From: Pseudidiomarina donghaiensis
GTDB taxonomy: Bacteria > Pseudomonadota > Gammaproteobacteria > Enterobacterales > Alteromonadaceae
DNA: 64,000 nt
Direction: 5' to 3'
Assembly: GCF_900116895.1 (NCBI RefSeq)
Contig: NZ_FPCF01000001.1
Coordinates: 682,001-746,000 of the forward strand
A program made the translations under genes and the position numbers. Positions 50,131-58,674 of this stretch are shown piece by piece (positions within the stretch are counted from its first letter, which is position 1; each line of letters starts with the position of its first letter). The notes under the pieces were generated by a model. The model saw nothing but the letters and a program-made list of their open reading frames with translations. It was not told the DNA's origin and did no database searches.

Positions 50131-52443
50131 ATGGTGAGGACTTTTCGAACCCGCTTGATTATTAGCTTCACGGCACTGGCTGCGTTAGTGCTTATGGTGT
50201 CATTTGGTGCCGTCTGGCTGGCAACCTCACAGCAGTCTGAGCGCACATTAGAACGAGAGTTAGAAGTCAGCGAGCGCGTGTTCAATGAGTTAATGGATGT
50301 ACGTGCGCAGCAGTTACAACAAACCGCCGAAGTTCTTACCACAGACTTTGGTTTTCGTGAGGCAATTGCCAGCAAAGATCAAAACACGATTATTTCCGCA
50401 TTGGTGAATCATGGTGAGCGCATTGGTACTGACTTGATGGTACTGCAAAGCCCCGTGGGGGAGGAAATTGCAGCCACACACGCCATGAGTTGGCAACCAC
50501 AAAGCTTAGGCTCGCAACGGGTTAGCGCGCAATTGATGTTAGTGGAAGAGTCAATATTTCAGGTGGTGAGTGTACCTGTTATGGCACCCGACTTAATCGC
50601 ATGGGCCACGCTTGGCTTTGAAGTTGATGATGAGTTCGCCACCCTAATGCGACAGCTGACCCACGCAGACATTACGTTTATAAATGATTCGTCACGGGCT
50701 ATTTATGCAACGAGTTTACCGGCGCAAGCGCGTCAGAAAATAGCCTCTGAGGCAACCGAGTTGCCTACTTTATTCGCTTCGCTAAATTTGGCCACGCATA
50801 GTAGCGCGTTGGCAGATTTGCCTATCGCTGCAACTGAAGATAGCAACATGTTGTTGGTGTTTAGTGCCGATCGGCAGGAAGCCGCGAGTGAGTTTCGTAC
50901 GCTGCAGCAGCAATATTTGATTATTGCACTCGCTATTTTAGTTGTTGCTGTGCTACTCGCTGTCTTTACAGCGCGTATGATTTCATCGCCGGTGGCGCAG
51001 TTAACGCGTTCCGCAAAACGCTTGGGGCAAGGTGATTATAGCTCACCAATTACGCTGACCCGAAATGATGAGTTTGGGGCATTAGGTCACGCTTTTGAGC
51101 AAATGCGCCAAGGTATTTCGGCGCGAGAACAACAAATTGTTTATCAACTAGAGCACGATATACTCACTGGCTTGCCAAACCGCAACTCATTACAACAGGA
51201 GCTTGCTTCGAGGTTAAAAAAACAACAGCGCGGTCATGTGGTGCTGGTTAATATTGCGCGTTTTCGAGAAGTGAATGATAGGTTCGGGCAGCTAGTTGGT
51301 GATGAACTTCTGCACGCGGTTGCTGAAAGGTTACGTGACAACTGTGGCTCTCATTGGTGGCTTAGTCGTTTGGCTGGCGATGAATTTGTACTGCTTAGTC
51401 ACAAACAGTCTGAAACAAGCCTAAAGAACTTGTTAACACAGCTGCAAGCAGCGTTATCACAGCCGTTTTGGTTAGCTGAAACGAGTTATTTATTAGAGTT
51501 TCATGCTGGGTATTTAGCTTTTCCAAATGTCGGCGACGATGCCGATAGTTTGTTGCGGCGCGCCCAAATTTGTGCGCGTTTTGCGAAGCAACAGAAACAA
51601 TTTGCGGTGGTTTATCAGCAAGGTATGGACGAGCAACACTTGCGCCGCATTCAAATTGTTCAAGCATTGCCGTCAGCGGTTCGTGAAAACCGCCTGCAGT
51701 TGCATTTTCAACCGAAGTTACGTTGTACTGACGGTGCCGTGATTGGCGTTGAAGCGTTGTTACGCTGGCGCGATGACGCCCTTGGCGTAGTGCGGCCCGA
51801 CGAGTTCATTCCTTTAGCCGAACAAACCGGCGAAATTAATCGTTTAACGCGATGGGTCTGTATGGCTGCGTTTGATCAGTTGCAGCTTTGGCATGAGCAA
51901 GGTCGCCAACTCAGCGTAGCCATCAACTTATCGGCTGTGGATTTACAGTGGGATGAATTAGTGGCGTTTTTAACCGAAGGGGCTCAGCAGCGCGGTATAC
52001 CGTGTCATTTAGTGACGCTTGAAGTGACTGAAAGCGCGGTGATGTTAGATCCGGAGCAAGCGATTATGCGCTTACAAGAATTACGTGACAGTGGATTCAA
52101 AATTGCGCTAGATGACTATGGCACGGGTTATGCGTCACTTGGGCAATTAAAGCGTTTGCCGGTTGATGAGTTGAAGTTAGATAGGGCGTTTATTCAAGAT
52201 ATTGTTCATAGTGACGTTGATATGGCCATAGTTCGCTCAACCCTTGCATTGGCGCACCAACTTGGCCTTGCCACTGTTGCTGAAGGCATTGAGGAACAAG
52301 CCGCTTGGCACTTATTGCGTGATTTGCGGTGTGACACTATGCAAGGCTTTTACTTCAGCCGACCGTTGGCCGCGCCGCAGTTTGAGCAGTGGTTAGTCGA
52401 CTATCAAGCCAACGAACAACTTGTACAAAAGGAAAACCAATGA
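50131..52443 (+). CDS. membrane GGDEF-EAL c-di-GMP enzyme with periplasmic sensor
   Basis: A 770-residue signalling protein. In order: transmembrane helix (about 7-29), periplasmic sensor (30-265), second helix (about 266-288), HAMP (290-345), GGDEF (about 350-510), EAL (about 515-760). The GGDEF site reads AGDEF (residues 415-419), so cyclase activity is uncertain. The EAL site is well kept: EALLRW (541 on), LEVTESAVM, DDYGTGYASL, KLDRAFIQ and AEGIEEQ, which suggests an active c-di-GMP phosphodiesterase. Its place beside a periplasmic cupredoxin suggests that the sensor monitors redox or copper state; this is inference. Confidence 0.92.
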   Translation: MVRTFRTRLIISFTALAALVLMVSFGAVWLATSQQSERTLERELEVSERVFNELMDVRAQQLQQTAEVLTTDFGFREAIASKDQNTIISALVNHGERIGTDLMVLQSPVGEEIAATHAMSWQPQSLGSQRVSAQLMLVEESIFQVVSVPVMAPDLIAWATLGFEVDDEFATLMRQLTHADITFINDSSRAIYATSLPAQARQKIASEATELPTLFASLNLATHSSALADLPIAATEDSNMLLVFSADRQEAASEFRTLQQQYLIIALAILVVAVLLAVFTARMISSPVAQLTRSAKRLGQGDYSSPITLTRNDEFGALGHAFEQMRQGISAREQQIVYQLEHDILTGLPNRNSLQQELASRLKKQQRGHVVLVNIARFREVNDRFGQLVGDELLHAVAERLRDNCGSHWWLSRLAGDEFVLLSHKQSETSLKNLLTQLQAALSQPFWLAETSYLLEFHAGYLAFPNVGDDADSLLRRAQICARFAKQQKQFAVVYQQGMDEQHLRRIQIVQALPSAVRENRLQLHFQPKLRCTDGAVIGVEALLRWRDDALGVVRPDEFIPLAEQTGEINRLTRWVCMAAFDQLQLWHEQGRQLSVAINLSAVDLQWDELVAFLTEGAQQRGIPCHLVTLEVTESAVMLDPEQAIMRLQELRDSGFKIALDDYGTGYASLGQLKRLPVDELKLDRAFIQDIVHSDVDMAIVRSTLALAHQLGLATVAEGIEEQAAWHLLRDLRCDTMQGFYFSRPLAAPQFEQWLVDYQANEQLVQKENQ

Positions 52444-53276
52444 AAATAAGGATACTTATCGGTGCGGTTTGCTTATGTATGTCACCCATTGCGGCGGCGG
52501 ATTTCGGCCGACTATTAGCTACTGGCGGGCTAACCACAATTGAAGGGGCTGGTGGTGGCGGCATTGTGCCGTGGGCAACCTTATCGAGTTATGCTGAACA
52601 AGGGCAATGGGGTGGAACACTTGCCTATAATCATGCCAATGTGCGGGACTATCAACTTGATGTTGCTGCGGCAACGTTGAATTACGATAACCGCGTTGAG
52701 TTCTCTTATGCGCAACAACGTTTCACGCTTGAAAGCCTCGGCGGTGAGCTTGAACAAGCTATCTATGGGGTGAAATACCGCTTATATGGCGACGTGGTAT
52801 ACGGTAAAGCACCGCAAATTAGCATGGGTGCGCTCCACAAAAAGAACACCACATTCGCATTGCCTAATGCCGTTGGTGCCACAGACGATAGTGGCACTGA
52901 TTTTTACCTAGCAGCAACCAAAGCCTGGCTTGACGGTCCTTGGCATCGTACTTGGCTTGCAAATTTAACGGTACGGGCAACGAAAGCGAACGAGATGGGG
53001 TTGTTAGGCTTTGGTGGTGATAAAAAAGACGATTACAGCCTTGTTGCCGAAGCATCGGTAGGAATGTTTATTAATCGCCATTGGATAGTTGGCGTTGAAT
53101 ACCGACAAAAGCCAAATCATTTAAATTTTGCCGACGAACAAGACTGGCATGATGTGTTTGTTGGGTGGTTTCCAACCAAGCGCATAGCCGTTGCATTGGC
53201 ATACACAAACTTGAAAACAATTGCCGGGGCGCCAGAGCAAAGTGGTGTGTACGGGTCAATGCAGGTGACGTTTTAG
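52440..53276 (+). CDS. DUF3034 outer-membrane-type protein
   Basis: A 278-residue protein with a signal peptide ending SPIAAA. It is rich in Gly, Tyr and alternating polar/hydrophobic strands, and ends in a C-terminal Phe (GSMQVTF), typical of outer-membrane beta-barrels. It fits the DUF3034 family: GRLLATGGLTTIEGAGGGGI near the start and FVGWFPTKRIAVALAYTNL near the end. Function is unknown. The ATG overlaps the stop of the GGDEF-EAL gene by four bases, with AGGA upstream, so the two are coupled. Confidence 0.82.
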   Translation: MKIRILIGAVCLCMSPIAAADFGRLLATGGLTTIEGAGGGGIVPWATLSSYAEQGQWGGTLAYNHANVRDYQLDVAAATLNYDNRVEFSYAQQRFTLESLGGELEQAIYGVKYRLYGDVVYGKAPQISMGALHKKNTTFALPNAVGATDDSGTDFYLAATKAWLDGPWHRTWLANLTVRATKANEMGLLGFGGDKKDDYSLVAEASVGMFINRHWIVGVEYRQKPNHLNFADEQDWHDVFVGWFPTKRIAVALAYTNLKTIAGAPEQSGVYGSMQVTF

Positions 53277-53308
53277 TTATGGGGCAAGGTCATAAAAGGA
53301 ATTGAACG

Positions 53309-53761
53309 ATGCGAGATTTGAGCGTTTTTAGAGCATTATTGTTGATATTAACGGTATTCATGAGTCATCAAGTTGCCGCAAATTCTGACACCACCGCAGC
53401 GCGCAGTACAGCATTGTATGACGAATTAGGTGGGCATGACGGTATTCGTCAAATGATGGAAACCTTTGTACTCAATATCGCGGAAGACGAACGCGTGGTG
53501 CATCACTTCGTTAATGCCGATATTGAACGATTTCATACCCAAATTAGTGAGCATATTTGTGAATTAAGCGGCGGCCCATGCACCTATAAGGGCGCTTCCA
53601 TGCCAGAGGTACACAAAGGCATGAACATTAGCCGAGCAGAGTTTAATGCCATTGTTGAAAATTTAATTACAGCTATGGAAACACATGACGTTGCAGTGAG
53701 TACACAAAACCGATTACTTGCTATACTTGCCGCCATGCATAACGACGTGATTCAACGTTAA
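53309..53761 (+). CDS. secreted group 1 truncated haemoglobin
   Basis: A 150-residue protein with a signal peptide (hydrophobic residues 8-20, cleavage near VAA-NS). The rest is a truncated globin, starting ALYDELGGHDGIRQMMETFV and with the proximal haem His in MPEVHKGMNISRAEF. Truncated globins of group 1 bind oxygen or detoxify nitric oxide and are usually cytoplasmic, so export is unusual. Two Cys (CELSGGPC) lie six residues apart and could form a disulfide. AAGGA precedes the ATG. It lies 32 bases after the DUF3034 gene. Confidence 0.87.
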   Translation: MRDLSVFRALLLILTVFMSHQVAANSDTTAARSTALYDELGGHDGIRQMMETFVLNIAEDERVVHHFVNADIERFHTQISEHICELSGGPCTYKGASMPEVHKGMNISRAEFNAIVENLITAMETHDVAVSTQNRLLAILAAMHNDVIQR

Positions 53762-53799
53762 CGCTTTATAACTAAAACAAAAACAAGGTTTTTCCCACC

Positions 53800-55176
53800 A
53801 TGATGAAATTCAAAATTCCGCACACGCTGGTGCTGATGATGTACATGATGATTGCAGCGTTGGTGCTAACATGGATTATTCCCGCCGGCGAATTTGAGCG
53901 CACAGTGAATGACATTGGCCAAAACGTTGTTGCCCCTGGCACCTATAGCGTCCTTGCTGAACAACCGCTGTTGTCGCCGCTTACGTTGTTTACCGTAATT
54001 CCCCAAGCCCTAGGCGATGCCCAAGGGGTTATATTCTTCGTGCTGCTTATTGGCGGTGTGATGGGCATTTTACGCGCCACCGGTATGCTCGACGCAGTGA
54101 TTGGCCTGCTACTTGCAAAATTTGCCGACAAAACCGGATGGCTGATTTTAGGTGGCATGCTGACGTTTGGTATTTTTTCTGCGCTCATTGGGGTTGCCGA
54201 AGAGTATTTGATTTTCGTCGCCATGCTAGTGGCTTTATGCCGAGCACTGAAACTTGATGGCATAACCGCCATGGGTATTCTCATTGTCGGCTATGGTATT
54301 GGCTATGGCTTGTCGTTATTTAATCCGTTTACCTTATTGATTGCCCAGTCAATTGCGGAAGTTCCGCCAGCGTCAGGGCTTTGGTATCGCTTGTTGTTGT
54401 GGCCGGTTTTATTTGCTATTGGCTTTCATCATGTGTATCGCTATGCCAAGAAAGTAGCCGCAGACCCGTCGGCGTCACTGTTAGCTGACATAACACCAAA
54501 AACCACGTATGAAACCACTGAATACCCAGCTTTAAGTGGCCGGCATAAGGTTATTTTGCTTGGTTTTGTTGGTGTCTTGGGCCTGCTCGTGTGGGGTATT
54601 AAAGTACATGGTTGGTATTTAGTTGAACTGAGCGCGTTGTTTTTGGGTTTTGGTTTGTTTGCCGCTATTGTCAGCAAAATGGGCGCTAGCGACGCAGCGA
54701 ATAAATTTATTGAAGGAGCTGCCGAATTAACCGCTACCGCGTTGTTAATTGGCTTTGCTCGCTCCATCGCGATGATTATGGAGCAAGGCCAAGTGTTAGA
54801 TACCGTGATTTATTATTTGGCGATGCCGGTTGAAGCCTTTGGTGCGCATTTTGGTGCTGTTAGCATGTTGGTTATTCAAAGTATTTTGAATCTGTTTATT
54901 CCGTCAGGCAGCGGCCAAGCATTTGTCACCATGCCAATTATGGTGCCGATTGCCGATACCGCGGGTATTGGTCGTCAAATTGCCGTGTTGGCGTTTCAAA
55001 TGGGTGACGGTTTAATGAATATGATTGTGCCAACGAACCCTGTGTTAATGGGGATTCTTGGGCTTGCCGGAGTACCCTATGAACGATGGTTTAAATTTAT
55101 CGCACCGTTAATGATTAAGTTGATTATTGCGTGTGCTATAGCTATGCTTATTGCTGTTACAATTGGTTATCAATAA
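53800..55176 (+). CDS. YfcC/DcuC-type membrane transporter
   Basis: A 458-residue inner-membrane protein with about 11-12 helices, resembling the YfcC branch of the C4-dicarboxylate/short-chain carrier superfamily. The opening PHTLVLMMYMMIAALVLTWI, then IPAGEF, and the re-entrant segments GVAEEYLIFVAML and IPSGSGQAFVTMPIMVPIAD are typical. Transported substrates in the family include dicarboxylates, amino acids and peptides; none can be assigned here. The gene follows the truncated haemoglobin after 38 bases and precedes a sulfurtransferase. Confidence 0.85.
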   Translation: MMKFKIPHTLVLMMYMMIAALVLTWIIPAGEFERTVNDIGQNVVAPGTYSVLAEQPLLSPLTLFTVIPQALGDAQGVIFFVLLIGGVMGILRATGMLDAVIGLLLAKFADKTGWLILGGMLTFGIFSALIGVAEEYLIFVAMLVALCRALKLDGITAMGILIVGYGIGYGLSLFNPFTLLIAQSIAEVPPASGLWYRLLLWPVLFAIGFHHVYRYAKKVAADPSASLLADITPKTTYETTEYPALSGRHKVILLGFVGVLGLLVWGIKVHGWYLVELSALFLGFGLFAAIVSKMGASDAANKFIEGAAELTATALLIGFARSIAMIMEQGQVLDTVIYYLAMPVEAFGAHFGAVSMLVIQSILNLFIPSGSGQAFVTMPIMVPIADTAGIGRQIAVLAFQMGDGLMNMIVPTNPVLMGILGLAGVPYERWFKFIAPLMIKLIIACAIAMLIAVTIGYQ

Positions 55177-55214
55177 AACAACAAAATACATCAATTGCTA
55201 AAAGGCTGTTTTTC

Positions 55215-56114
55215 ATGGATGCAGCGGCAACAACAGTGCCGAAAGATGATTGCTTGGTGAGTACAAAATGGTTGGCTGAGAACCTAACTCAGCCAAACCT
55301 GTACGTTTTGGATGCCAGCATGAACAAAGTCGTGGGGCGCACGCCGTTGGAATATAATGAGCTGACCGTTATACCGAAAGCCTTTAACTTAAAGCTTGAA
55401 GAACACCTCACTGACACATCAGCCAAATTACCGAATACATTTCCCACTGCAGAGCAAGTGACACTGCACATTCAACATCTTGGTATTAACACCTCCGATA
55501 CCATAGTCGTTTATGACAACCAAGGGATTTATTCTGCGCCGCGCGCTTGGGTTATTTTAAAAGCGATGGGCTTTGATAAGGTGTTTATCTTAGATGGTGG
55601 CTTACCACAGTGGTTGGCAGATAACTATTCAGTGACCGATAAGTATGCCATTGCGAGTGGCCGTCGAGGCGATTTTGTGGCGAGCTTTGAGTCGAATTGG
55701 CTAGTTAATAAAAAGCAGGTTCTTAAAGCAACGCAAAGTGGCGCACATTCCATTATCGATGCGCGTACACGAGAACGCTTTTTAGGCCAAAAAGAAGAGC
55801 CGCGTGAAGGCATGCGAAGCGGCCATATTCGTGGGTCATACAACTTGCCGTTTCTAGACGTATTAGACGACAATAAGTTTAAGAAACCTGAGGTGCTTGA
55901 GGAATTACTTGTCGATTTAATTTGTACGAAATCGCCCAATATTATTTGTACGTGTGGGTCGGGCATTACCGCATGTATTTTGCTGATAGCAGCGCGTCTG
56001 GCAGGATATTCTAATGTGCAGCTATATGATGGCTCATGGTCCGAATGGGGAGCTGATCCTCAGCTCCCCATTGGCACGTTCTCGCAAAACCAGCAACTAG
56101 CAACCAGCAACTAA
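55215..56114 (+). CDS. 3-mercaptopyruvate-type sulfurtransferase
   Basis: A two-domain rhodanese protein of 299 residues that moves sulfane sulfur to thiols or cyanide. The N-terminal inactive rhodanese domain (about 10-140) is followed by the catalytic one, with Cys in CTCGSGITACI; the CGSGxT loop is typical of mercaptopyruvate and thiosulfate sulfurtransferases. I chose ATG 55215; the longer frame from 55131 lies inside the transporter gene. The last eight residues (NQQLATSN) are encoded by the first units of the 7-bp repeat array, so the natural C terminus has been changed by the repeat. Confidence 0.9.
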   Translation: MDAAATTVPKDDCLVSTKWLAENLTQPNLYVLDASMNKVVGRTPLEYNELTVIPKAFNLKLEEHLTDTSAKLPNTFPTAEQVTLHIQHLGINTSDTIVVYDNQGIYSAPRAWVILKAMGFDKVFILDGGLPQWLADNYSVTDKYAIASGRRGDFVASFESNWLVNKKQVLKATQSGAHSIIDARTRERFLGQKEEPREGMRSGHIRGSYNLPFLDVLDDNKFKKPEVLEELLVDLICTKSPNIICTCGSGITACILLIAARLAGYSNVQLYDGSWSEWGADPQLPIGTFSQNQQLATSN

Positions 56115-56173
56115 TAACCAGTAACTAATAACTAATAACTAGTAACCAGTAACTAATAACTAGTAACCAGTAG
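56090..56173. repeat. tandem array of twelve 7-bp units
   Basis: Twelve contiguous 7-bp units follow the consensus C-Y-A-R-Y-A-A: CCAGCAA, CTAGCAA, CCAGCAA, CTAATAA, CCAGTAA, CTAATAA, CTAATAA, CTAGTAA, CCAGTAA, CTAATAA, CTAGTAA, CCAGTAG. The array overlaps the end of the sulfurtransferase gene and fills the gap to convergent ychF. It ends in TAGCGCTTT, as does the array in the pnp leader. The only variable positions are transitions (C/T or A/G). Confidence 0.95.
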
Positions 56174-56186
56174 CGCTTTGGCTTTT

Positions 56187-57278
56187 TTATACGTTAAAGC
56201 GGAATAAAATCACATCGCCATCTTTAACGATGTACTCTTTACCTTCTTCGCGGCGCTTGCCGGCTTCTTTTGCGCCTTGCTCGCCCTTGAACTGAACGTA
56301 GTCGTCAAAGCCCACGACAACAGCACGAATAAAGCCTTTTTCAAAATCGGTATGAATTTTACCAGCAGCTTGCGGGGCGGTTGCGCCGACAGGAATAGTC
56401 CACGCGCGCACTTCTTTTACACCTGCAGTGAAATAGGTTTGTAAGTTCAATAACTGATAGCCGCCGCGAATAACACGGTTTAAACCAGGCTCAGTTAAAC
56501 CTAAATCAGCCATAAACTCAGCTTTTTCTTCGTCATCAAGCTCAGCAATTTCCGATTCAATTTCGGCACACACGGGTACCACAATCGCGTTTTCTTTGGC
56601 TGCAATATCACGCACTTTGTCTAAGTACGGGTTGTTCTCAAAGCCATCGTCATTCACGTTGGCAATGTACATAGTGGGCTTCATGGTCAGCAAGTTGTAG
56701 CTGCGAATGGTGGCTTTTTCATCGTCAGTTAATGCCACTGAACGCGCCATTTCGCCGCTCTCAAGTGCTGGCAATAACTTTTGCAATACGGCAATTTCTG
56801 CCGCTGCTTGCTTATCGCCGCCTTTGGCTTTTTTGCCTTGGCGGTGTATGGCTTTCTCTACGCTATCAAGGTCAGCTAATGCTAACTCAGTGTTGATTAC
56901 TTCAATGTCTTCAGCGGGGTCAACTTTACCGGCAACGTGTACAATGTTGTCGTTCTCAAAACAACGTACAACGTGACCAATCGCGTCGGTTTCACGAATA
57001 TTGGCTAAGAATTGGTTACCTAAGCCTTCGCCTTTTGATGCGCCTTTTACCAAGCCAGCTATGTCGACAAATTCCATGGTGGTTGGAACTACGCGTTGTG
57101 GATTTACAATTTGAGCTAATTGGTCAAGGCGGGGATCAGGCACCGCCACCACGCCCGTATTTGGCTCGATGGTACAGAAAGGGAAGTTAGCCGCTTCGAT
57201 GCCGGCTTTGGTTAGGGCATTAAACAGCGTTGATTTACCTACGTTTGGCAAGCCGACGATACCACACTTGAATCCCAT
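56187..57278 (-). CDS. ychF: redox-regulated ATPase YchF
   Basis: OBG-type P-loop protein that hydrolyses ATP rather than GTP and binds ribosomes. G1 is [16 protein letters not shown]2 and G3 include the [20 protein letters not shown] region, and the C-terminal TGS-like domain ends in VVIFRFNV-type residues ([10 protein letters not shown]). G4 has the NVND-type loop (YIANVNDDG) that underlies ATP preference. 363 residues. It lies two bases after pth on the minus strand, the conserved pth-ychF pair. Confidence 0.97.
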   Translation of the reverse strand: MGFKCGIVGLPNVGKSTLFNALTKAGIEAANFPFCTIEPNTGVVAVPDPRLDQLAQIVNPQRVVPTTMEFVDIAGLVKGASKGEGLGNQFLANIRETDAIGHVVRCFENDNIVHVAGKVDPAEDIEVINTELALADLDSVEKAIHRQGKKAKGGDKQAAAEIAVLQKLLPALESGEMARSVALTDDEKATIRSYNLLTMKPTMYIANVNDDGFENNPYLDKVRDIAAKENAIVVPVCAEIESEIAELDDEEKAEFMADLGLTEPGLNRVIRGGYQLLNLQTYFTAGVKEVRAWTIPVGATAPQAAGKIHTDFEKGFIRAVVVGFDDYVQFKGEQGAKEAGKRREEGKEYIVKDGDVILFRFNV

Positions 57279-57280
57279 GC

Positions 57281-57874
57281 TTAGTTCTCTCTCTGTGCTT
57301 TAAAACTGTGTAAGTGTTGTTGTGCCGCGCGCATATCTTGTTGCAATAAGATATCAATGCTGCGGCAGGCTTCCGTAATGGTATCGTCCATCAGTACTTG
57401 GTCTGTTTGTGGTGCTTTGCCTAGCACCCAGCCGGTAACTTTTGACTTGTCACCCGGATGACCGATACCAATACGTAAGCGATGAAAATCAGGTGTTCCT
57501 AAACGTGCGGCAATGTCTTTGATGCCATTATGCCCGCCGCTACCACCACCAGTTTTGAACTTAGCGACACCAGGTGGTAAATCGAGCTCGTCATAGGCCA
57601 CTAAAATTTCATCAGGCTGAATTTTATAAAAGTTCGCCAAAGTGGCAACAGCGTTACCGCTGCGATTCATAAATTGCATTGGCTGCAATACGCGCAAGTC
57701 CATAGCGCCTTTTTGAATGCGTGCGGTGTTACCGAAAAATTTGGTTTCAGGCTGAAGGGTTTGGCCGTACATACGAGCGTACTGCTCGACTAGCCAAAAG
57801 CCTGCATTATGACGAGTTTGGGAGTATTCGGGGCCTGGATTACCCAGGCCCACGAGTAAGCGAATGGTCGACAT
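57281..57874 (-). CDS. pth: peptidyl-tRNA hydrolase
   Basis: Releases peptides from tRNAs that have fallen off ribosomes. The opening [20 protein letters not shown] contains the catalytic His and Asn. MNRSGNAVA and [29 protein letters not shown] are split over the central motifs, both intact. 197 residues. It sits six bases after rplY and two bases before ychF. Confidence 0.97.
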   Translation of the reverse strand: MSTIRLLVGLGNPGPEYSQTRHNAGFWLVEQYARMYGQTLQPETKFFGNTARIQKGAMDLRVLQPMQFMNRSGNAVATLANFYKIQPDEILVAYDELDLPPGVAKFKTGGGSGGHNGIKDIAARLGTPDFHRLRIGIGHPGDKSKVTGWVLGKAPQTDQVLMDDTITEACRSIDILLQQDMRAAQQHLHSFKAQREN

Positions 57875-57880
57875 AAGACC

Positions 57881-58549
57881 TTATTCAGCGTCTTTTTCTT
57901 CTTTCGCTTCTTTAGCGGTAGGAACTTCAGCTGAAACTTCTTCAGTTTCTTCCGCTTCTTTTTCTACACGAGGCGCAGTAATTGAAACCACTGCTTGGTC
58001 GTGGTCTTCACCTTTAGCCAGCTCAACCAACTCAACGCCTTTTGGCATGTTCAAGTCAGTTAAGTGCAAGGTTTCGCCTAACTTCAAGTTCGCGATATCA
58101 ACTTCAACGAACTCTGGCAAGTCTTTTGGCAAGCAGGTAACTTCAACGTCTGCAATGTGGTGAACCACAACGCCGCCTTCTTCTTTCACGCCAACAGAGC
58201 TTGCTTCGTTAACGAAGTGTACTGGTACGTGAGTGTGAAGTTTTTGACCTTTAACAACACGTTGGAAATCCAAGTGAGTTAATTTTGGCTTGTACGGGTG
58301 ACGTTGAACGTCTTTCAAGATAGCTTCGTGCTTCTTACCGTCAATAACCAAAGTCAAAATGTGCGAGTAGAAAGCTTCGTGGTCAGCCATGTTGTTCACT
58401 TTGTTGTGATCAACAGTAATTGAAACGGCTTCTTTGTCAGCACCGTATAAAATTGCAGGCACTTTTTCCTCACGACGCAGGCGGCGGCTCGCACCTTTCC
58501 CTGTATCCGTGCGGAGTTCTGCTTGGATCGTAAAATCGATAGTTGCCAT
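57881..58549 (-). CDS. rplY: 50S ribosomal protein bL25, CTC form
   Basis: Binds 5S rRNA. The N-terminal L25 domain (1-95) begins with a variation on [20 protein letters not shown] and has [13 protein letters not shown]. The C-terminal TL5/CTC beta domain (about 100-190) and an acidic Glu/Ala tail bring it to 222 residues. It is therefore the long form, not the 94-residue E. coli L25. It lies between prs and pth, probably with its own promoter in the 125-base gap. Confidence 0.96.
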   Translation of the reverse strand: MATIDFTIQAELRTDTGKGASRRLRREEKVPAILYGADKEAVSITVDHNKVNNMADHEAFYSHILTLVIDGKKHEAILKDVQRHPYKPKLTHLDFQRVVKGQKLHTHVPVHFVNEASSVGVKEEGGVVVHHIADVEVTCLPKDLPEFVEVDIANLKLGETLHLTDLNMPKGVELVELAKGEDHDQAVVSITAPRVEKEAEETEEVSAEVPTAKEAKEEKDAE

Positions 58550-58631
58550 ATGGATGGTCTCCGTTAAATAAAAATAAGCCGGCTATTCGCGACCAAATAC
58601 CCGACGTGTTCCTTAAAAATCTGATTGGGTT

Positions 58632-58668
58632 TTCAAGGGCGCGGAATAGTACCACCGGCGCCCTTGAA
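58632..58668 (-). repeat. perfect hairpin just after prs, without T tract
   Basis: TTCAAGGGCGC (58632-58642) and GCGCCCTTGAA (58658-58668) pair over 11 bases around a 15-base loop, six bases after the prs stop. In the direction of prs transcription no T run follows, so it is not a classic terminator. It may protect the 3' end or help separate prs from rplY. Confidence 0.6.
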
Positions 58669-58674
58669 TTTCAA

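Noticed and set aside
55131-55214. N-terminal extension of the sulfurtransferase
   Set aside because: The longer frame overlaps the transporter gene, is Cys/Tyr-rich and unlike the family, while ATG 55215 gives the normal length.
56090-56173. Possible CRISPR array
   Set aside because: The units are 7 bp and contiguous with no spacers, and no cas genes are near.
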